64,000 nucleotides of DNA, from assembly GCA_017311315.1 (NCBI GenBank), contig CM029669.1:15845102-15909101 (forward strand), written 5' to 3'. The position numbers and the translations under genes are program-made. This document shows positions 33,366 to 45,657 of the stretch, in pieces. Under the pieces are notes generated by a model, which was given only the letters and a program-made list of their open reading frames with translations, was not told where the DNA came from and made no database searches. How positions within the stretch are numbered: the stretch's first letter is position 1; every line of letters starts with the position of its first letter. This DNA comes from Dendrocalamus latiflorus (taxonomy: Eukaryota; Streptophyta; Magnoliopsida; Poales; Poaceae).

Positions 33366-34460
33366 GACCACACCCCGGATTTCCAAACCCAGACCCTCTG
33401 TGTATTACAGCACTAGTCCCAGATCAAAGCTAGTGCACACAGTTAAACAGAAATGATTCATAACCAACAACATCTTATTACAATATTAAAGAGTACTGAC
33501 CAACAGGTCTCATTATTACATTTGGGGTTTCAAGACCCCGCACAATCATAAAACACAGCGGAAGCAAGATAAATTCAGTGGAGACCCATTAATATGCCAC
33601 AGGCAATTGACTGGGGAAGCGCGACCTAGAACTCCTGGAATCCTTCGTCGAATCCACCCACGAAGTAGTCGTAGTCTCCTTCTTGGGCTTCGAATTCTTC
33701 TGAATATTATTTGAGTGCAGCATGTGAGTACATAAAGTACTCCGCAAGTCTTGGGGAAAATGCAATAGATGCAAGGCTTGACAAAGGAAGGCTATATGGT
33801 TCTTTTGCACAAGGCAATGTTTTAATTCCAATTACTACTAATTATTTTTGAAGGCGTCAATTTAATAAAGTAAATGTTTTAACAGAACTAACATTAACTT
33901 TATAGTGAAGGTTCCATCTACCAACACTAGCTAACCAATTACAATTGATCAAGTTTAAAACTGCGGGTTCCACCCACCCTCTCTGGCTCCAACTGCCAGG
34001 ATAACCTTCCGAGAGTTCCCTCCACTCTCGGAATACAAAAACTTTGATTTTTAAAATCAAAACCAAAAATCTACCATGTGAATGCATTCCTTGCCCACCC
34101 TTGACCGTGGGCACGGCTATTCGAATAGTTTGACACTCTGCAAAGGTTGTACAACTCGGGGTTTCCAAAACCGGGGAGAGCCGGGGAAGGAAAGGAGGGG
34201 ATCCGCGGGGAATCGGTCGCCGGCGCAGAGAAGGAAAGCGGGGAGAGAAGAAAGGAAGGAGGCGCGCGGGAGGGGAAGAGGGACCTGACAGGTGGGGCCC
34301 GCACGCAGTGAGAGAGAGAGGGAAGTGAGCGGGGCGGCGCGGATGAAGCCATGCGGCTCGGAGGGAGGATCGTGCGGCGGGTGCGGGCGCGAGCGGCTGA
34401 CAGCCGGGGCCCAGGGGCAGAGAGAGGAGGGGAGAGGGAGGCGCGGGGTGACAACACGTG
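33366..34460 (-). mobile_element. Minus-strand LTR fragment related to the large solo LTRs
   Basis: Reverse complemented, it matches the solo LTR family in several places. These include the end region with CTAGTGCTGTAATACACAG (near 33400-33420), the CTTGCGGAGTACTTTATGTA block (33725), and TCGAATAGCCGTGCCCACGG with GTACAACCTTTGCAGAGTG (34100-34155). The last 300 bp (34160-34460) are GC-rich like the LTR core and include CAGGTGGGGCCC. Neither canonical end is present. It is a diverged, truncated relative. Confidence 0.65.
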
Positions 34461-35413
34461 GGATTAATGTAGAAAGTTGCTTTTGAGAGAATTGGTCAGT
34501 TGGCTACATGGGATTAATGCAAGTTTCATATGGTTTCTTTTCTTCGAAGGATTTTGATCTCTTAAATGGTTTTTTTTTCAGATTTTGCTTCTTGTGGGGG
34601 TAAATTTGAACTATCCTTGAATGAGAAGTGAAAAGATCAATTCATAATGTAAGTTTTGACAAAAGATCAATTCACACCATAAGTTCTTGATTCAATTCTT
34701 TGGTTACTAATTTTTGTTGCATAAAAAAGAGTTTGATGGTCACAATGAACAAACTAACTTCAATTCAAATCGCGACATAGGTCACAACAATGCTCGATCG
34801 AATGCAACGGTGAAGTCAAGGGCATGATGTAGCCTGAGCACGGCGTGCAGAGGCACGACGCTAGCTATGACAAAGTTTAGCTGAGCACAGCGATGGAGCC
34901 AAGGGTGTGGAGCAAGCTAGGTCCGATGATGACAACTTGATGTGCTAGGGTAATATAATTATTTTTATCTGTAGCAAAACACATACATTTAGCTAGTTTC
35001 TTGGAAACTGCTACATTTCTTATCTAAAAACCATTAAAGAACAAAACAACAAGGGAAAGAGAAGGAAAAGACCACAAAAACATGGAGAACCAAATCTGAA
35101 GGGGCCAAAAAATACATGAAATTTAACACCAAACAGCACAAAGAAGTGAGAAGAAAGATTACATGTAGCATGTACACAGCAAGAAGAGTGTTATGCAAAT
35201 TCTAGGGTTGGGGATCAATTGGCCATTGGCAAGAGAATAAATAGAGGTGGACTGTAGGTAGGCTCAATTCTTTTCGGTTTTTCAGCCAGTTTTTGGCTTT
35301 ACTATTTATCAGACGTACCGACCATTGCTAAAAGCCATCAACCGCAGCCCAAAAGAATGAGCTAGTCATGTGGAGGTTGGAGTCTCCTCTAGAGTCTGGT
35401 TGACAGCTTATGG
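34461..35413. other. AT-rich region without recognised genes
   Basis: No conserved frames, splice patterns or repeat termini noticed. It extends to the target duplication of the hAT element. Confidence 0.45.
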
Positions 35414-35421
35414 CCCATAGG

Positions 35422-38400
35422 TAGTGGTGGCCAAATGGGTGGCACGGCCCAGCACATCACGGGCCCGTTACGGTGTAGGCACATTAGGCACGACACACTT
35501 AGCCCGTCAATCTAAATAGGCTATGTAATGTCGGCCCGTGGACCGAGCCGTAGACCCAGGCATGGCCCAATTGATGGGTCGTGCCATGCCAGCCTAGCCA
35601 CATTTAGCATGACAAACCAAGGAGGCCCGTCTAGCCCATTTCGGCCCATCTAGCCCATTTCAACCCAAAAATTATGAAAAATAAAATAATTTCAAAAAAT
35701 AAGTAGAATTTAAAAAATACAAAATAAAATTATAGATAATAATAATGAGCTTTTATTAATGCTTAAATGTCTTCCTCGTTTAAAAACTTTGACAAGTAAA
35801 AACTTGAATTGAGAAAACCTTGACAAAGAAAAAAGAGTACAGCCTATAGCTCTGTGGTACATGTAAAAAAAGAAGATACAGTGTACATCGATGCTTGAAG
35901 TGTCCTAAGTGTCATCGTCTAGATAGAGATTATTGAACGTGTCTATCAACTTTGTATTCTCTATAGAGTGTTGAGCTTAGAAATCAACTTGTTCCAAACT
36001 TTCACTGTTAGAAGTACTTTCACCATCTCACTCGTGAGACTTGTTCTTCTCTCCTATAATATTCTTCTAGAAAGACCAAAAGTAGACTCGAAAGAAACCA
36101 TCGAGATAGGAACAGTTAACACATTGCGTGATAATATGGATAGTACCGGATATATTAGCTTATGCTTGTGCCACTGTCCCAAAATATTGAACTCCTCTTC
36201 CTGGTGATCCACGGTATTGCTGTCCAAAAAGGCGAATAGTTCCTCACTGGTACGGATTGCTCTAGTACATGACATTGTAGAACTTGATCTTCCAAGGGAA
36301 CCTGGTGCACCAAATATTTTACCCCACATATTTTTCTTCTTACCTGTGGTGGGTGCTGTGGAGGTTGTTGCAAGCGAACTCCCTAAAAATTTAGTTCGTA
36401 CTTTTGATAAACATCAAACAATTTGGTATGAAATTGGAAAAATAGTTAGAATAATCTATCCATATAGCGTCACTCAGAAGTGTAAGAACATCAGTGAATC
36501 CTTGAATTTTAGCTCTTATATCTAAAATAAATGCAAATGTGTATAAATATCGAATCGCTTTCCAATATTTCAAATATTTAATTTTATAGCATAGACAACC
36601 TCTCGTAATACTATCTCATTTTCGTTAACTTTCAAGTAATCCACAATCGCAAGAATATGATACACAATTAAAAAAGATGTTAGATAATACATTCTAGTTA
36701 AAGTAATAGTTAAATCATAAAAGTGTTCCAAAAATGCTAGTAACTTTTCAGTGATATACCAATACTGCTCAATCAATAGTGTGTTATTGTCGTGGTTATG
36801 ATAGTGCATGTGAATAAAAACAAAAAAAAGGTTATATAGCATCATATAAGTTGAGTCCCATCTTATCCGCATGTCCAAATCAAACTTTCTTAGATGTTCA
36901 CCCATCATAATGCAGAAGTTCTTATATGCTACAATTCGTTGGTTAGAATGATTTACAAAAGATATTACATCGCGAAAAGCTTGAATATACGGATCCACCC
37001 TCTTTAAACCACATTTAACTATCAGATTAATAATATGACAGGGGCATCGTTGATGTAGTAAAAAGGACTCGACGTATGTACTAAATAACAGAGTAAGAAT
37101 ATTCATTACCCTAGAGTTTGCTGTAGAATTGTCTAAAATAATTGCAAAAATTTTATTTGTGAGATCAAAATCTTCTACAACTTTGATAATATATTGTACA
37201 ATATTCTTTTTTGTATGTGCTACATCAATTAGTTTAAAGCCTGTAATTCTGTTTTCACTACCCAGTCATCATTAACATAATGAGCAACTACACTAAGATA
37301 ATCCTCCCTAGTCCAACCACTCCATATGTCCGAGGTCAAGGCCATCGAAAATGTACATGTCTCAGAGAGTTCTTTTAGTTTAGTACAACTACTATTATAG
37401 TATTTAACTAAATCTTGAATTATTGTCTATCTAGAAACTGAAGAAAATATAGAATTATGAACAATTCTAATGTATTTTTTGAATTCTTTAGACTCACCAA
37501 AGTTTAAAGGAAGATCATGTGAGGCAATTAAATGACAAAGAGATTCTCGAGTTACCTCGGGACTATAATCCCAGTTACGTACCGTAGCATCAAGGTTATA
37601 CTGCAACTGCATCTAGCTCATGGTTATCCCTTATTTTTCTTTACATCTTTGGGTGTGTCTTATCAAGTACCCAGTTTTATTTGTAGACTTTGTAGACAAT
37701 TCATGATGATAAATTTTACAAATAACATACAGAGTTACTGTTTCATCTTACTTCATTATCTTATCAAAATCTACCCACACCTTTAACATACTGGGTCTAG
37801 ATCTCTTTGCTCCGGTGCTTACAGACGTAGAGGTACTCGTAGAGCCTAACGATGGTACGGCCTAGGCCTGCTTTCCCGTTTTAGGTGAAGGCAGAGCCGT
37901 TTCATTCTTGAAGGATGCAAGATCTTCTGGAGAAATGTAGAAAACTGCAAAATACAAATAGGAAATTACTCTATTATATATTTTACATCATAACAAAGAA
38001 AATAAGAACAATAAAAATGTATAAAAATTAGTATTGTTACGTCTTTTCTTTACTATAGCCGGATTTTGAATTTTGGATTTTTTTGGCAAAAATATTTTAA
38101 TTTTGCCAAATTATCACAAAGTGGATTGAAATTTTCACAAGAAAATTCAGAGAAGAGAGTGGAGGTGAGATGGTGGCTAAATGAGAGGGGTTTGCTTCCT
38201 ATTTATAGAAAAAAATTTGAGATGTTATTATTTTTTGTATTTTTAAACTCCTAAATGGCTATAAACGACTAGAAAATTGAAAATTCAATAGTTATTGAGC
38301 TAAACGGGGCTGAGATCATGCTAAACGGGTCGTGCCTAATACGCTACACCTAACGGGTTAAGTGTGCTTAATGGACTAAATAGGTTAACGGGTCGTGCTT

Positions 38401-38565
38401 GTGTTGAGCCATGCTTGACGTGCCATTATTCATGGCAAGTTAAGCCGAGGTGGCAGTCCAAGCACGGCTCACGGCATCGTGCCATGCTGGTCTTGCCCAT
38501 CGTTTTTGTGGGCTATGTTGTGCTTCATGCTAGCCCGACTGATACAACCCATTTGGCCAGCCCTA
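35422..38565 (-). mobile_element. hAT transposon, 3144 bp, decayed
   Basis: Left end TAGTGGTGGCCAAATGGG and right end, reverse complemented, TAGGGCTGGCCAAATGGG, matching at 16 of 18 positions. The 8-bp target duplication is CCCATAGG (35414-35421) and TCCATAGG (38566-38573), with one transition. Eight-bp duplications and a T/CAGGG start are hAT hallmarks. Both ends are GC-rich with repeated short motifs (GGCCCG, GGGTCGTGC), likely transposase-binding subterminal regions. It encodes a broken transposase on the minus strand. Confidence 0.88.
36054..37740 (-). pseudogene. hAT transposase (Ac / RICESLEEPER-like), broken
   Basis: From N to C on the minus strand: a BED zinc-finger remnant (about 37735-37640, C-x-Y-HH then TGYLIRHTQRC); a conserved segment with AIIEHDLPL-like sequence (37520, SHDLPLNFGESKEFKKY); RNaseH-like core blocks (RCPCHIINLIVKCGLK at 37050, WDSTYMMLYN near 36845); and a C-terminal dimerisation block (EEFNILGQWHKHKLIYPVLS then VPISMVSFESTFGLSRRILE, 36200-36060), with SESTFS-like core residues retained. 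Several frameshifts separate the pieces. It gives no complete catalytic protein. Confidence 0.8.
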
Positions 38566-38573
38566 TCCATAGG

Positions 38574-39790
38574 TTAGGATCGAAAGTACAACTATTTGTT
38601 TATGGGCTGAATTGTTTCTCGATTTTTGACTGGACCAAAATGCACAAAGCCGTGGAAAAGTAATCAGTTGATCCCGTTTGCATTCCTCCGGGCCATTCGA
38701 GAAACTATTCAATTTTGGTAGGAATACAGAAAAATTCTAGCTATCCTATGCATTTTGCGCGCGAATGAGTAAAAAATGCATTCTACGATCTTGTTTGTTT
38801 ACTCTTGTCATTTTTTCCCACAAAACACCCCAAACTAAAAATGCTACGAAAATAACACCTTAACCAATGACTACCCCCTCGCTCTAGCACCATCACCTAG
38901 CAACTTGCTTGTATTACACCTCTTCTTGTCTCTCTCTCTCTAGCTTCATTTGTTATCGTCTCCTTAAAAGCCACATCACCGCGGCATCGCCATGCCGCAA
39001 CATGTTCTTGCTAAACCTCAGCGCTACCTTTTATTGTAAAACCTTCTAAAACACTTTTACGTGTTAGTATACACACCAATTTCATCTGGTTTCTATTGAA
39101 ACAAACTAGGCATAGGCATTACTCGGCAATAGCCGTTGATATAAACTATCTCGAGATTATCCAAATAAAAAGATATGCAAATAAATAAATAAAAAGACAC
39201 ACTACAACTCTGTACATAACTCTCTGGGGATGTTCAGATCGGAATCGGCTTCGGTTTCTAAGTTCTGCTTGGAGAAACTAAAAATCGATTTTAACACCTT
39301 AGCTTTTAAAAACTCCACCGCTTTCTAAACCACTTTCAAAAATCACTGATGAGACCCTCTGCGTCACCCTCGTCGTGCCTTCTAAAAACCATTTTCTAGT
39401 TTTTTTATTTTAAAGACTACTTCTTTAGATGTTACTCGAAAACCAAAAGATCTGATTGACCTTACTCGAAAACCAAAAGATCTGATTGACCTATCCGCTT
39501 CGTTTAATAGCCCGCTCAGTTGGGCTAAAAAATATGGCTTATGGTTGAAATTACACTGTAGCTGCTGAAATTACACTGTAACTAATGGTGACTTATTTGA
39601 TATAATTAAATTAAAAAATAAAAATAGAATAAATAGATTAGTCCATTACAAAAAACACAAACAAATAAAAAAAGAATCGATAAAAAAATTCAAAATACTA
39701 AAAAATAAAATTAAAAATAATAAAAATAAGTTAAAAACTAGAAGTGCAAGTGAAAATAATTGGGGCTAAAACATCCCTTGTCTCTCACAG
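38574..39790. other. Intergenic sequence upstream of PTB
   Basis: No coding frames with support. A 25-bp unit (ACTCGAAAACCAAAAGATCTG) is tandemly duplicated at about 39434-39490. A MITE-like segment (GTTCAGATCGGAATCGGCTTC near 39236) resembles in style the segment at 5010. The last 200 bp are very A-rich. Confidence 0.4.
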
Positions 39791-39839
39791 CAATCTAGGC
39801 ACCTAGGCCTACTTTGTGCCGTGCACGGGGGCTACACTT

Positions 39840-40061
39840 TCGCGTCCAATCATCGTCTACTTCTCGAACCACCCAACCCAACCCAACAAACCATCATCCC
39901 AATCTCGATCTCAGCTTCTCTCTCTCGTCGCCGGCCGCTCCTCTCTCCCCCTCTCTGTACCCCCGCTTCGACTCGGCTCGGCTCGGCTCCACCCAAACCC
40001 TAACCCTAGCGGCCCGTTCCCATCGCACCCGAGCGGCCGGCGGCGACGCGAGCGAGCGAGG
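39840..40061 (+). promoter_or_regulatory. PTB promoter-proximal region and 5' UTR
   Basis: It contains a CCAAT motif (GTCCAATCAT, about 39845), CT-rich tracts (TCTCTCTCTC, 39915-39955, typical of grass 5' UTRs) and a telo-box AAACCCTAACCCTA (39995-40008), which is common near the start of plant genes for RNA-handling and translation proteins. No canonical TATA box was found. The transcription start is not defined by sequence alone. Confidence 0.5.
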
Positions 40062-43000
40062 ATGCCGTCGGGGCCGGCGACACAGTTCCGGTACACGCAG
40101 ACGCCGTCCAAGGTGCTGCACCTGCGGAACATGCCGTGGGAGTGCACCGAGGAGGAGCTTGTCGAGCTCTGCAAGCCCTTCGGCAGGGTCGTCAACACCA
40201 TGTGCAACGTCGGCGCCAACCGCAACCAGGCCTTCGTCGAGTTCGTAAGGCGCCCTCCTCCTCCTCTTCTCCCACCCCGCCCTTATTGCCCAGTCCCGCG
40301 TTCGATTCCCGTTGCGATTTTATCTTGCCCCGTCGCTTCTGTGGTGGGACTGGATGGGATTCGGAGGAATTCGCGTTTGTGGGTGCGATTTAGGGTTTAT
40401 TTATGTCATTGCATCTAGTGATGGGATGCGACTGCTGGTTGCCGTAGGTTTGGTATCAACAGTGGCTGGCTGATTACTAGATTTTGTGGGAGCATGATCT
40501 ATGGGAGGAGAAAAAAATCTTGTTCTTGTCCGGTATGGGCAGTATTGGTCGACTCTGTGAGGGAATTGCATCTGTCTATACGATTTAGTGTTATTTGATT
40601 GGGGTTAAATTGTTAGTTGCTACCCATTATGTGCTAGCAATCACCAATGATGGCATGCTCTCTTGATGAAGAATCAAGATGTATACAACTTCATGACTTG
40701 TGCTGGAATCGCCTTGGTCCTGTTGGTGATTGCGGTGTATGTTTGATTTTCAATGTTTTCTTCTGGCTTGAGTCGTGACTTAGTATCACGTGTATTCTGT
40801 TTGTAATCCATGACTAGTGTTTACCAAGGCACTAGTCAGGCGGCAGACCAGTGCCTAGTGCCTAATCGGCGGCTCGACGGGAGGGTGTAGTGGTGTCGCT
40901 TAGCACCTAGGCACTGCCTAGGCGGGCTAGGCGGCTGCCTTTTAGAACACTGTCCATGATAATATTCAATCAAATATAAACCAGAGTAGGCAATAGAGAA
41001 CATTGAATAATATAAACATTTTCTCCTTGTTAAAAAAAAACTTTTTTTGATTCCATATGCAATAGAGAGCATTACACAAGTAATTTTCTAGTTGCAGTCT
41101 AGCAGAAATGTGTAATTTTCCAGATTGATATAGCGGAAGTTTTGAGTGAAGAGTGGACTGTGGGATGGAGCTTGAGGAGCTACTAGCTGTATGTGATTGG
41201 AACTGCTAGCAAAGTTGATAGGTTCCTAAGTTTCATCTAAATTTAGCAGAAGTTTTGAGTGAAGAGTGGACTGTAGGATGGAGCTTGATGAGCTACTAGC
41301 TGTCTGTGATTGGAACTGCTAGCAAAGTTGATGGGTTCCTAACTTTCATCTAAATGTGCTTATTTTCAGGCGGATCAAAACCAGGCAATTTCAATGGTTT
41401 CATATTATGCTTCATCTTCAGAACCTGCTCAAGTTCGTGGTAAAACTGTATATATCCAGTATTCAAATAGGCAAGAAATTACCAACAATAAAGGCACTGG
41501 TGATTCCTCTGGCAATGTCCTGCTTGTCACTTTTGAAGGTGTCCAGCCTAATGATATTAGCATAGATGTCATTCATTTGGTAAGTATTCTACCTGTGACA
41601 TGCATTCAATTAGCTATGAGGGCAGCTTGCTGCATCACTTGATTGTGACAAATCAATGTATTAATTATCTTTCAAAATGAAACTAAACCTTTGTCCTTTG
41701 CTGCTATGATACTACAATCTTCATAGGAAATCTTCTTTTGATTGCAATATACCTTTTTAAAACAAAGTGGGCTTAACGTAAACTATTTCTGCATTATTGT
41801 ATTTGCCCGTCTCTTCTTGGCAGATTGTATTTGCCCGTCTCTTCTTGGCAGTTGACAAGTTCACTGAATTTTGATCTTAAATGTACACCATAATTGTTTT
41901 ATTCAGTTATGAAAGGAAGTTCAAAAAATCTTATTCTGTTTCTACCAACTTTATTACTTGTTAAATCTGTTATCTTGCGGTATGTAATTCCTCAGCAAAT
42001 TGCATGTTCTCTGATGTATAGTGGCTTACGAGTTCATTTTTCCAGTACGATTCACTGCTATGCGCCATTTTTTATTTTCTGCTTAATCTTGCACTTACTG
42101 TTCAGCTGATTGGTTGACAGTGGATTTCTATTCTCATTCTTTCTTATAATGGCTTGTGCCTTATTCGCATTAGGTATTTTCTGCATTTGGGTATGTTCAC
42201 AAGATAGCAACTTTTGAGAAAGCTGCTGGTTTCCAGGTAAAATAGAGCTTATGTCAAGCTGCATATGTTATGCTCAGTTAAATTCGACTTGACAGTTGGA
42301 ACTTTCGCAGGCACTTATCCAATACACTGATGCTCCAACTGCTCTAGAAGCAAAAAATTCTTTGGATGGAAGAAGCATCCCGAGGTAGTACCTTTTTACT
42401 ATTGTGTGTTAGCAAACCTTCCGTACAAAGTTACTGATGAGATTTTCTCTTTCAGATATTTACTTCCTGAATATGTCAGCACTTGTCACTTGCGCATAAC
42501 TTTTTCTGCGCACAAGGATTTGAATATTAAATTTCAATCACATCGCAGCAGGTACAAGAAAGTTGACACTTGATAGCTTTAAATTTGATCTTTTAAGCTC
42601 TGTTTTGCATAACATTTGGTTGAGCAGGGATTACACAAATCCTTATCTTCCTGTGAATCCAACAGCAATTGAGGGAATTGCACAGGTATGCTTTATACTA
42701 CTATATCTCATGTTGTTTGTCTCTTCTGCTGCCGCTGCTGCTTACACGAAGGAAAATTTGTAGCCCACATTAGGCCCTGATGGGAAGATGAAGGAGCCAG
42801 AGAGCAATGTACTTTTAGCTTCAATTGAGAACATGCAGTATGCTGTGACGGTGGATGCTCTACACACTGTAAGAATATTTTACTGTTGTTTTTCTTCAGA
42901 ATGTTTTTTTAATTCAAAATAAGGAAAAGATTTCTAAGGAAAATTCTTGTATAATTACAATATGGGTTAATTTCAGGTGTTTTCTGCTTTTGGTACTGTC

Positions 43001-44770
43001 CAAAAGATTGCAATGTTCGAGAAGAATGGTGGAATGCAGGCTCTAATTCAATATCCAGGTATGTGCCAACTGTTGTAAACCCACCAGATCATGATCTGTT
43101 GGATATGCCATGACCTTGTCACACCTTGATTTATCGGTTGTAGTCTGACTTGTCTGTAATTTGTTCACTCAGCATATAGTTGTTAATTCCAGATAAGCTA
43201 ACTTCGTAGGTGATACCAAACTGTGTGGACATCTTACTGATGCCATGCTGATTATTGAGTTAAATATTTGTTTATGCATAATAATTTTCTAAATTTGGAA
43301 ACTTCAGCAGAGAGGTGTCAGAGTTCGTGAGACTTAAAATGGACATCTGCAACTATCCACAGCTATAAAGTTGCCTTTAGTAATTTCTTGATCATTTTTT
43401 ACCTTTTCTGCAAGCATATTCTCATTCTTAGTAGTGGTTTGCTTCAGTGCTGTCTTCCTGTCAGCATTGCATTGATTACTTTCCTTCTGGTACCCAGCCC
43501 TTCTGCCTTAGACACCACCTGCCTCAATTGTTTCCAAGCTTAGCACTTCGTGGTCAGAGTAGCAGTCACCACCTCTACTAAGAACATGTCTTACATCTGC
43601 AGTCCAAAAGAGCATCTTAGCATCTGAGGTGTGGCCAGTTTCTATAGCTTATCTTGACACTTTGAAAATGTGACTACACAGATGGCATTTTATGTCAGTA
43701 TTTGATTTTATCAAATCTCTGATGCTCAAGAATATTTCCACTGGTTTGTTACATCGCTGTAGTTGAAACTTGGAAGTGAATTACTTTGATTAAACAAAAT
43801 GAAGCAAAATACCCTGTTTTTCCTACTGATCAATGTCTCCTCGGTCAACAGCACTAAAAATGCATTCCTCATTTGTCATTGAAATCATTAATTTTGTTTT
43901 ATGCTTTAACAAATGATCTATTCAGGCATATCTAGTGTTTACGATAACTTTCTAGTTCGTTCGGAGATATTCATATAACTGGCAAAAGCTATATTTGCAG
44001 ATACAACAACAGCAGCAGTTGCTAAACAAGCTTTGGAGGGGCACTGCATATATGATGGTGGTTATTGTAAGCTTCATCTGTCATACTCTCGTCATACTGA
44101 TCTCAATGTAAAGGTATAAAATAGTTTCAGGCTGTGTAAATTAACAAAAAATGAAGTACCTATCCTTGTTGGCTAATGAATAATAAATGTAGCCCATTTT
44201 AAAAAAATCCTATTGCTATATGAAAGCAGAATAATATGTCGTTCATTCAATTTGACGAAGTACGCTTTCTCAACATCTTTTTTCCTTTATTTGTTGCCTT
44301 CTTCCACCTTGCTCCTCCTAACTGGAGATCTATTTGTTGGCATTCAGGCACACGATGAGAGAAGCAGAGACTACACAATTTCAGACCCTAGTGCGCAAGT
44401 GCAAGCTGCGGGCCAAGCTCCAGGTCTAAGCACCCCTGGTATTGTTCCTAGTGCTCAAGTGCAAGCTGCATGGCAGAACACTGCAGCAGCTGCTTCCTTT
44501 TATGCAAGCACAGCAGCAGCGACTCCAGTTGGACAAGTGCCAGCTTGGAATCCTAACATGCAGCTAGGGGCTTTCGCATCTGCATCAGCCCCGTATCCTA
44601 CGCAACCATTGATGGCAAGCTCCATCCCGCACTATCCTGCAATCGGATCCAGCTCCGGTGCCCCGCCAGTATCGTACCAAGCTTCACCGCAGATGCCACA
44701 ATACGGTATTCCCTCTTCTGCTCCGCCTCATGCACCCTCAGCTGGCCAACCGATGTACTTCCCGAAATAA
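40062..44770 (+). CDS. PTB: Polypyrimidine tract-binding protein (PTB / hnRNP I homolog), 468 aa, ten coding exons
   Basis: This nuclear-cytoplasmic RNA-binding protein regulates splicing by binding pyrimidine-rich RNA. Coding exons: 40062-40244, 41370-41579, 42174-42236, 42311-42384, 42456-42551, 42628-42685, 42764-42868, 42977-43058, 44001-44113 and 44348-44770. All junctions are GT-AG and in phase (1407 nt). RRM1 starts at residue 18 (VLHLRNMPWECTEEEL, AFVEF). RRM2 starts near 110 (NVLLVTFEG, VFSAFGYVHKIATF). RRM3 starts near 250 (NVLLASIENMQYAVT, VFSAFGTVQKIAMFEK, CKLHLSYSRHTDLNVK). Linkers carry SHRSRDYTNPYLP as in plant PTBs. The tail is Ala/Pro/Gln-rich, ending MYFPK. Length and the three-RRM layout fit Arabidopsis PTB1/2-type proteins. 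Those plant PTBs autoregulate by alternative splicing with nonsense-mediated decay; the long intron 1 here (1125 bp) is a candidate place, by inference. No damage is seen. Confidence 0.95.
41132..41357. repeat. 113-bp tandem duplication in PTB intron 1
   Basis: Two copies (41132-41244 and 41245-41357) of a unit starting AGCRGAAGTTTTGAGTGAAG, differing at only a few positions. The second ends 12 bp before the exon 2 acceptor at 41369, so the duplication doubles the likely branch-point region. Confidence 0.9.
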
Positions 44771-45657
44771 GCTATTTCCATCTGGTATAGCATTGAGCAG
44801 CTGCGGATGCTATGTGCAACCGCTGTGGTCTGCCTATGTTCTCTTCAAATTTTGGAAGTGCAATTCTAGCTCTTGTGACTTGCGAGCTCCCTGCCGCAAA
44901 TATACCTCTTGCGTCAGTTGGTGTCTGTAAACTGTCCGGCAAAATTATAAATGGTCATCTATTAGCCCGCGTGGTATTGTTCAGTGCAAAACATCGAATT
45001 CTTTTCGTGCCTCATGATTTCTTGGTGCGGACTCCGATTATGAGTTATCTTTTCAAGCACGCCTGGGGGATGAGTAGCATTCTTGTTTTTGGCGATACCT
45101 GGTTGGTTCCATTGAATTTCATATGTAATAGTTCAGGTTTTACACAAGTTTGAAAAAATTCTCATGTTTCTACGAAAATTGAACCGTTTCTCACGAAGTT
45201 TCTGCGTTCCGAAACTACAGAGTCAGCTGTGGTGGTGTCATATCCGACATCTTTTTCATTATGCAGTGCCCAGATACTTTGCCGTCAGGGCCCCAAGATT
45301 TTCTTTTGCACTAGACCATAGTACAACACAAAATCGCATACACCTCCCCATCCGACGTGGCAGCAGGAACTAGCCACAGCTCACACTGCCGTCCAATAGC
45401 AATCCCCCTATCCCAGCGTCCGGATAAGGCAGGATGAGAGCCGACCGCTGTCGTTGGCCACACCTGCTCGATAACGCGTTCCAGCCCTCCGATCCAATCG
45501 CCCGGCCGATCCCCGCCGTCCGTCCCAGCCGGAGCCTCGTCGCCACACCCGCCGCTCCCGGCCACTAAAAACCAAACCAAGCTGCTCCTGCCAGCAAAAC
45601 GAACGTGCTCTCCCTCCACTGCTCTCCTCTGTCCAGGCCGTTCGCTGCCTAGGAATC
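44771..45657 (+). promoter_or_regulatory. PTB 3' UTR and Lhca4 promoter interval
   Basis: The first 400 bp after the PTB stop look like a 3' UTR (T-rich, no frame). Upstream of Lhca4 there is a CCAAT box (45393-45397, GTCCAATAGC) and an I-box GATAAGG (45423-45429), an element found in many light-regulated photosynthesis promoters. No clear TATA box is seen, which is common for photosystem I nuclear genes. Only 887 bp separate the PTB stop from the Lhca4 start. Confidence 0.5.

Noticed and set aside
39814..40418. Frames overlapping PTB exon 1, including one that extends through its donor
   Set aside because: The splice donor at 40245 and the in-phase exon chain that follows define the true gene; the longer frame is read-through into intron 1.
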